Source: AM-1111 sp046302135
GTDB taxonomy: Bacteria; Bacteroidota; Bacteroidia; B-17B0; Aurantibacillaceae
Length of the DNA stretch: 57,133 nucleotides
Direction: 5' to 3'
NCBI GenBank assembly: GCA_046302135.1
Contig: JBKCIQ010000055.1
Location: 1 to 57,133, forward strand
Part shown: positions 53,155 to 57,133 of the stretch, one piece after another
Layout: the number at the start of each line of letters is the position of its first letter
Numbering within the stretch: position 1 is the first letter of the stretch
The notes under the pieces: model-generated
Seen by the model: only the letters and a program-made list of their open reading frames with translations
What the model was told of the DNA's origin: nothing
The model's database searches: none
Translations under genes and position numbers: made by a program

Positions 53155-53401
53155 AATTATCTTTGGGTAAATTTAGTAAAATAAAAATCTTTGTTCCCTA
53201 AGCTTTTTTATTTATTGATTATATATATGGCAGGCTTTGATTTTATACAAATAATTTATTTTTTTACATTCGACAATTCGTTTGTTATAAACGATGGAAA
53301 GTGGTCAAAAAATCACCAATTTCCTTAAATTTGTATTGGCTGTAAGAAAGCGGCCGGCGGATTCCGAAAAGCCAAAGAGTAGGAAACAAAAAAAAATATC
53401 C

Positions 53402-53788
53402 ATGAAAAAATTATTTGCAGTAATGCTTTTGGTAACATTTTTCGCAAAAGCACAAAACAACCTTAACGTTAAGCTTCATGTTTTGGAAGGAAGAAAAACA
53501 GAAGTAATTGAATCATTTGTTAAAGACAAAACATATACCTTATGTTCAGGTAAAACTAAACTTTCAAAAATAGATCTAAGTGGTTCGATGGATAATATTG
53601 GAATCTACATTAAGCAGGAAAGTGATAATAAAGTTATTTTCGCGAAAACTAAACTTAACATTTCAAATGGAGTAAGTTTTAATCAGAGAGAGCTTCCACT
53701 TAAAGATGGTGAAACATATATTGTAACTATTAAGAAAGGGAATACTCAAATATTTGAAGGAACTTTGGAATCGAGCTCTTGTAACTAA
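53402..53788 (+). CDS. Small secreted protein, 128 aa
   Basis: The reading frame is open from 53294, but the ATG at 53402 gives a clean signal peptide (MKKLFAVMLLVTFFAKAQ), so I place the start there. The mature ~110 residues are beta-rich (VKLHVLEGRKTEVIESFV, then KVIFAKTKLNIS) with two Cys residues, the second at the C-terminus (SSSCN). Family not recognised. A strong terminator follows. Confidence 0.65.
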   Translation: MKKLFAVMLLVTFFAKAQNNLNVKLHVLEGRKTEVIESFVKDKTYTLCSGKTKLSKIDLSGSMDNIGIYIKQESDNKVIFAKTKLNISNGVSFNQRELPLKDGETYIVTIKKGNTQIFEGTLESSSCN

Positions 53789-53816
53789 CTCAGTTATTAA
53801 AATAATTTAAATGAAG

Positions 53817-53845
53817 TCCTCGAATTTTTTTCGAGGATTTTTTTT
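53817..53845 (+). terminator. Rho-independent terminator
   Basis: TCCTCGAA (53817-53824) pairs with TTCGAGGA (53830-53837), followed by eight T residues. Confidence 0.88.
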
Positions 53846-53948
53846 GGTGAATGTTTATTTTTTGGTTGAAATGTAAAAGATTGAGCAAACCACATTAATG
53901 TTAAACATAAACGCAGGGTGCTTAACCAAATTTTCTAGCTAATCTTAA

Positions 53949-55685
53949 CTAGTTTCCTGTTGTTTGGGATTTAAGTTTTGAAATATATCCCTTCACGAAG
54001 TTTAGCTTTTTCTTGAATTGCTCCAGTTTTAACTTCTCTTCGCTGATTTTTTGTTCTGTATCAATCATGATTTGATTTTTTGTTTTGGCGTGCTTGAAAA
54101 AACCAAGGTTGTTTTCGTAGTTTGCAATATTTCTTAAAACTTCATCTGATTGTTTTTTCAAATAATCAACTTCTCTAACTAGCGATAATTCAGGATTGTC
54201 TGATGTTGCAATTCTTTCTATTTTGTTTTGAAATTTGTCCCATGCTTTTTCTTCAGCGCTTAGGTTCAACTGATCGTATAAAACCTCAAGTTTTCCATAG
54301 AATGCATCGTTAACTCTTTGCTTATCTTTGAATGGTACCAAGCCTGCATTTTTCCATTCATCCGAAAAGTTCTTTAGAGCACTTTTATCTGTTTGTAAAT
54401 CTCCGGTAAGCGTAAAAGAATTTAATCTTTCAGTTATTTCCTCTTTTATTTTTAAGTTTCCCTCATACTGTGCATCAACCTGATCAAGATGAGCCCTTTT
54501 AGACTCAAAAAATGTATTGCAGGCTTTTCTGAACCTTGCAAAAAGTCGGTGTTCTTCGTGTGTGGACACTGGTGAGCTTTTTTTCCATCTATTCTGAAGC
54601 TGAATCATCTTGTCAGAAGTGTTTTTCCAATCGGAATCGTTTTGAATCTTTTCAGCTTCTTCGATTAGCTTCATTTTTTCTTCTCTGCCCCTGGCATATT
54701 TCTCTTTAAGAACGCTGAAAAAGTTTTTCTTGTTTTCAAAAAACAAATCACACTCCGCCCTTAATTCAGACCAAATCGCATCAGACTTTCTTTTATCGCT
54801 TTTACCGGTATTTTTCCATTCGTTCTGAAGTGCAATTACTTCATCGGTTTTTTGCTGCCATTCTTCTTCATTGGTATAATTTACCGATGAAATTTGTCTG
54901 GCTTTTTCAACTATTGTTTTTTTTGCTTCAAGGTTCTTTTCTGATTCCTCTTCAGCTTTTTTGTAGAAATCTTTAAGCCTGCTGTAAGCCGAGTCCAAAG
55001 CACTTCTAAAATCTGTTTTAAGATTTTCCCATTTGTCATTTTGCACAGGACCAATCTCCTCCCATTCGTTCCTGTATAATTTAATCAAACGCTCTACTTC
55101 CTTTATATTCTCGTTTTCTGAAAGAGCTTTTACCTTTTCAATAACAGAAATTTTTAATTCCTCATTTTTTTTCAGATCATGTTCCTGGAGCGCACGATAT
55201 ATTGATAAATTATAATTAAAATTTTCAACCGCTTTACTATATTCTGCCTGGAGTTCTTTATAATCATGAGGCGAAACAGCCCCAGCATCTTTCCATTTGC
55301 CCTGTAATTCTGTAAGTTTTTTAAGGGCAATTCCAACATTGTTGCTTAGTTGAGTTAAATCATTTATTTCTTTAATGATTTCCCTTTTAGTTTGTAAATT
55401 TTTTCTTTGATCCTCAGCAATTTTCTGCTCTGATTCTTTCTTCATTAATCTGAATCTCTCCAAAAGAGAGATAATTTTTTCATCTTCTTCTGTTTTGGCA
55501 TATATGAAATCTTTTGCTTTACCCCCTTCTGCAATGAATTCACTTCTTGCCTTTTCCAAATTTTTCTGAAACAACTGTTCGTGTTCTCGCTGTATGTTTT
55601 TAATTTTTGAAGATACCGCACTAATATCCGTGTTGGCCAGCAACTCTTCGAGTTTTAAAATGATTTCGCTTTTCATCTTTGTCAA
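53949..55685 (-). CDS. DUF349 repeat protein
   Basis: The 578-residue coiled-coil-rich cytoplasmic protein has five DUF349 repeats, each with a W-x-x-x-G/S core and a following helical arm: LQGKWKDAGAVSPHDY, LYRNEWEEIGPVQNDKW, LQNEWKNTGKSDKRKS, LQNRWKKSSPVSTHEE and FSDEWKNAGLVPFKDK. It is highly charged, with no signal peptide. DUF349 proteins in this phylum are thought to be cytoskeletal or scaffold-like; the role is not settled. It is a single gene on the minus strand. Confidence 0.85.
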   Translation of the reverse strand: MTKMKSEIILKLEELLANTDISAVSSKIKNIQREHEQLFQKNLEKARSEFIAEGGKAKDFIYAKTEEDEKIISLLERFRLMKKESEQKIAEDQRKNLQTKREIIKEINDLTQLSNNVGIALKKLTELQGKWKDAGAVSPHDYKELQAEYSKAVENFNYNLSIYRALQEHDLKKNEELKISVIEKVKALSENENIKEVERLIKLYRNEWEEIGPVQNDKWENLKTDFRSALDSAYSRLKDFYKKAEEESEKNLEAKKTIVEKARQISSVNYTNEEEWQQKTDEVIALQNEWKNTGKSDKRKSDAIWSELRAECDLFFENKKNFFSVLKEKYARGREEKMKLIEEAEKIQNDSDWKNTSDKMIQLQNRWKKSSPVSTHEEHRLFARFRKACNTFFESKRAHLDQVDAQYEGNLKIKEEITERLNSFTLTGDLQTDKSALKNFSDEWKNAGLVPFKDKQRVNDAFYGKLEVLYDQLNLSAEEKAWDKFQNKIERIATSDNPELSLVREVDYLKKQSDEVLRNIANYENNLGFFKHAKTKNQIMIDTEQKISEEKLKLEQFKKKLNFVKGYISKLKSQTTGN

Positions 55686-55861
55686 ATTTTATTCATCATA
55701 TGAAACAGACATTGTACTTAATACGGGTCTTTGATTTCATCGTTAATATTATGTATCAAAAATAATTTTTTATTTCTTAAAAAGTTGAGTTCAACTGATA
55801 ATAATTATTTTGCTTAAAACATATTTTTTCTTTAAAATAGCCCTTATTAATTAAGTTAAAC

Positions 55862-56647
55862 TTGAACCCATATTCATTTCTCTGTTATTTAAATTATCTC
55901 CGGAGTTCAAAAAATGCTCATGCCTTACATTCTCCATTTATTTATGACCTTTATACCCAGGTGATATTGAATGATGAAAACTTTTATGCCTTTGAAAAAA
56001 TAAACGAGATTAGATCAAAAATACTGAAAGACGAAACTACGATTGAATTTAAGGAATTCGGAGCAGGATCAAGAACTCTATCCGGCAGTAAAAGAGTTGT
56101 TTCTCAAATAGCCAGAAACGGCATAACAAAGGAAAAATACGCAAGACTACTTTTTAGAATTATAAATCATTACAAGTATAAAGAAATTATTGAAATAGGT
56201 ACATCAGTTGGGTTGACAACATTGTATCTTGCTTCACCAAGCTCAAGGGCTAAAATTTTCAGCTTTGAGGGGAATGATTCCTTGATAAATTACGCAAAAA
56301 ATATATCGATAACTTACGGTGCAGAAAACATTGAATATATTCCCGGCAATTTTGATATCAGTCTTCTTGAATTTATAGAAAAAAGCGGGCCTATCGATTT
56401 AATTTTTTTTGATGGAAATCATAGGAAAAAGCCGACTTTAAACTATTTTGAGTTGGCATTAAAAAGGAAACATAATAATTCTATATTTATATTTGATGAT
56501 ATTTATTGGAGCAAGGAAATGACAGAAGCCTGGAGTGAAATAAAAGCTAATCCTGAGGTCACCATTGCGATTGACCTGTTTCAGTTTGGCTTAGTTTTTT
56601 TCAGGCAGGAAAACAAGATAAAAGAGGATTTGGTTTTGCGATTTTGA
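55862..56647 (+). CDS. Class I SAM-dependent methyltransferase (O-methyltransferase-like)
   Basis: The 261-residue protein uses a TTG start at 55862. The SAM-binding motif is EIGTSVGLTTLYLA (near residue 107), with an acidic FSFEGNDSLI loop next and a catalytic IDLIFFDGNHRKKPTLNYF segment near 185, as in catechol-O-methyltransferase-like enzymes (Methyltransf_24). The N-terminal ~95 residues are a helical cap that is common in this Bacteroidota group. Substrate unknown. Confidence 0.82.
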   Translation: MNPYSFLCYLNYLRSSKNAHALHSPFIYDLYTQVILNDENFYAFEKINEIRSKILKDETTIEFKEFGAGSRTLSGSKRVVSQIARNGITKEKYARLLFRIINHYKYKEIIEIGTSVGLTTLYLASPSSRAKIFSFEGNDSLINYAKNISITYGAENIEYIPGNFDISLLEFIEKSGPIDLIFFDGNHRKKPTLNYFELALKRKHNNSIFIFDDIYWSKEMTEAWSEIKANPEVTIAIDLFQFGLVFFRQENKIKEDLVLRF

Positions 56648-56728
56648 TATTTGTTAAAGGTCATTTCATCTTTTATCAACCAAAATTGTCTGGCATTTGA
56701 ATTGTTAATCTAATTCATTATTTTTATT

Positions 56729-57133
56729 ATGAATTTTCACATGAAAAAATTGCTTTTTATCCGGATTAAAACTATTGTTTCTCTGGTAGGAATGTTTAGT
56801 TGCTATTGTTCTATTTTGAATGCGCAGGAACTTTATCCTTCTGTTAAATTGGGAAGCCAGGAATGGATGATTAGCAATTTAAGTATTGTGACATTTAGGA
56901 ATGGTGATACCATACCACTTGCTAAAACCGCAGAAGAATGGGAAAAAGCTGGAGAGAATGGTCAGCCGGCTTGGTGCTATTATGATAACAACACTCTTAA
57001 TGGCGAGAAATTCGGAAAACTATATAATTGGTATGCGGTCAACGACTCCAGGGGCTTAGCTCCCATAGGATGGCACATTGCGAATGATAAGGAATGGAAG
57101 CAATTGTCTGATTATATTGGCGGGGAAAAATTA
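56729..57133 (+). CDS. FISUMP (Fibrobacter major paralogous domain) protein, 3' truncated by window edge
   Basis: The frame runs from an ATG at 56729 (or the next one at 56741) to the window end without a stop, giving 135 codons. Residues ~1-35 form a signal peptide (MFSCYCSILNAQ). The FISUMP domain follows, with LGSQEWMISNLSIVTFRNGD, the AWCYYDNN block, KFGKLYNWYAVND and PIGWHIANDKEWKQL. The domain continues past the window. Such proteins are secreted or surface lipoproteins of unknown function. Confidence 0.88.
   Translation, partial: MNFHMKKLLFIRIKTIVSLVGMFSCYCSILNAQELYPSVKLGSQEWMISNLSIVTFRNGDTIPLAKTAEEWEKAGENGQPAWCYYDNNTLNGEKFGKLYNWYAVNDSRGLAPIGWHIANDKEWKQLSDYIGGEKL

Noticed and set aside
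1..57133. CRISPR array, rRNA operon, complete tRNA, insertion sequence
   Set aside because: I found no regularly spaced repeats, no tRNA cloverleaf with a CCA end, no 16S/23S motifs and no transposase. A covariance-model scan would be needed to be sure about small RNAs.

Overview
The window is AT-rich chromosomal DNA from a member of the Bacteroidota, probably a free-living Flavobacteriales- or Sphingobacteriales-like organism. Three things support this. At least six secreted proteins end in type IX secretion (T9SS) sorting domains with the xPNP turn. Many genes have the Bacteroidota -7 promoter element TAnnTTTG and lack Shine-Dalgarno sequences. Several conserved families typical of the phylum are present (DUF6427, DUF349, AsmA-like, CpxP/DUF4890-like, FISUMP). 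No rRNA, complete tRNA, CRISPR array or insertion sequence is visible.

Layout. 1-1451: edge of an integrated mobile element, with a minus-strand tyrosine integrase cut by the window start, integrase-binding-like repeats, a palindrome that may be the attachment core, and a terminator. 1503-2277: a possible AAA+ ATPase remnant and an unknown gene. 2332-8327: typA, a ZIP metal transporter, recX, and a tightly coupled trio (sterol-desaturase-like, unknown, HTTM-DCC fusion). 8354-16436: a minus-strand operon encoding an exported WD40-caspase protein, an outer-membrane-like protein and a giant AsmA-like protein. 16525-20822: two T9SS cargo proteins, the second with many Asp-box repeats. 20812-28473: housekeeping (maf, LysM-glucosaminidase, lipid/diacylglycerol kinase, double thioredoxin, CpxP-like, an aldolase-CBS fusion, DUF6427, and prfB with a programmed +1 frameshift).

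28542-38637: T9SS and TPM proteins, pgeF, an aldehyde dehydrogenase, a DUF2805 protein, a large orphan secreted protein and a DUF1905 protein. 38774-41835: a methyltransferase, then an SDR - membrane protein - AraC regulator cassette. 42183-48486: two more T9SS proteins, an SDR followed by free-methionine-sulfoxide reductase, an Ig-like lipoprotein and a 34-residue histone-tail-like peptide. 48719-57133: thpR, a thioredoxin-ferritin pair, a FucP-type sugar transporter, a five-repeat DUF349 protein, a methyltransferase and a truncated FISUMP protein.

Most genes are ordinary core or envelope genes. The items most worth a second look are the exported caspase operon, the aldolase-CBS fusion that has lost the family's active-site Asn, the desaturase/HTTM-DCC operon, the prfB recoding site in an SD-poor phylum, the histone-tail peptide and the integration junction. 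I did not find a clear-cut undescribed defence or mobile system.
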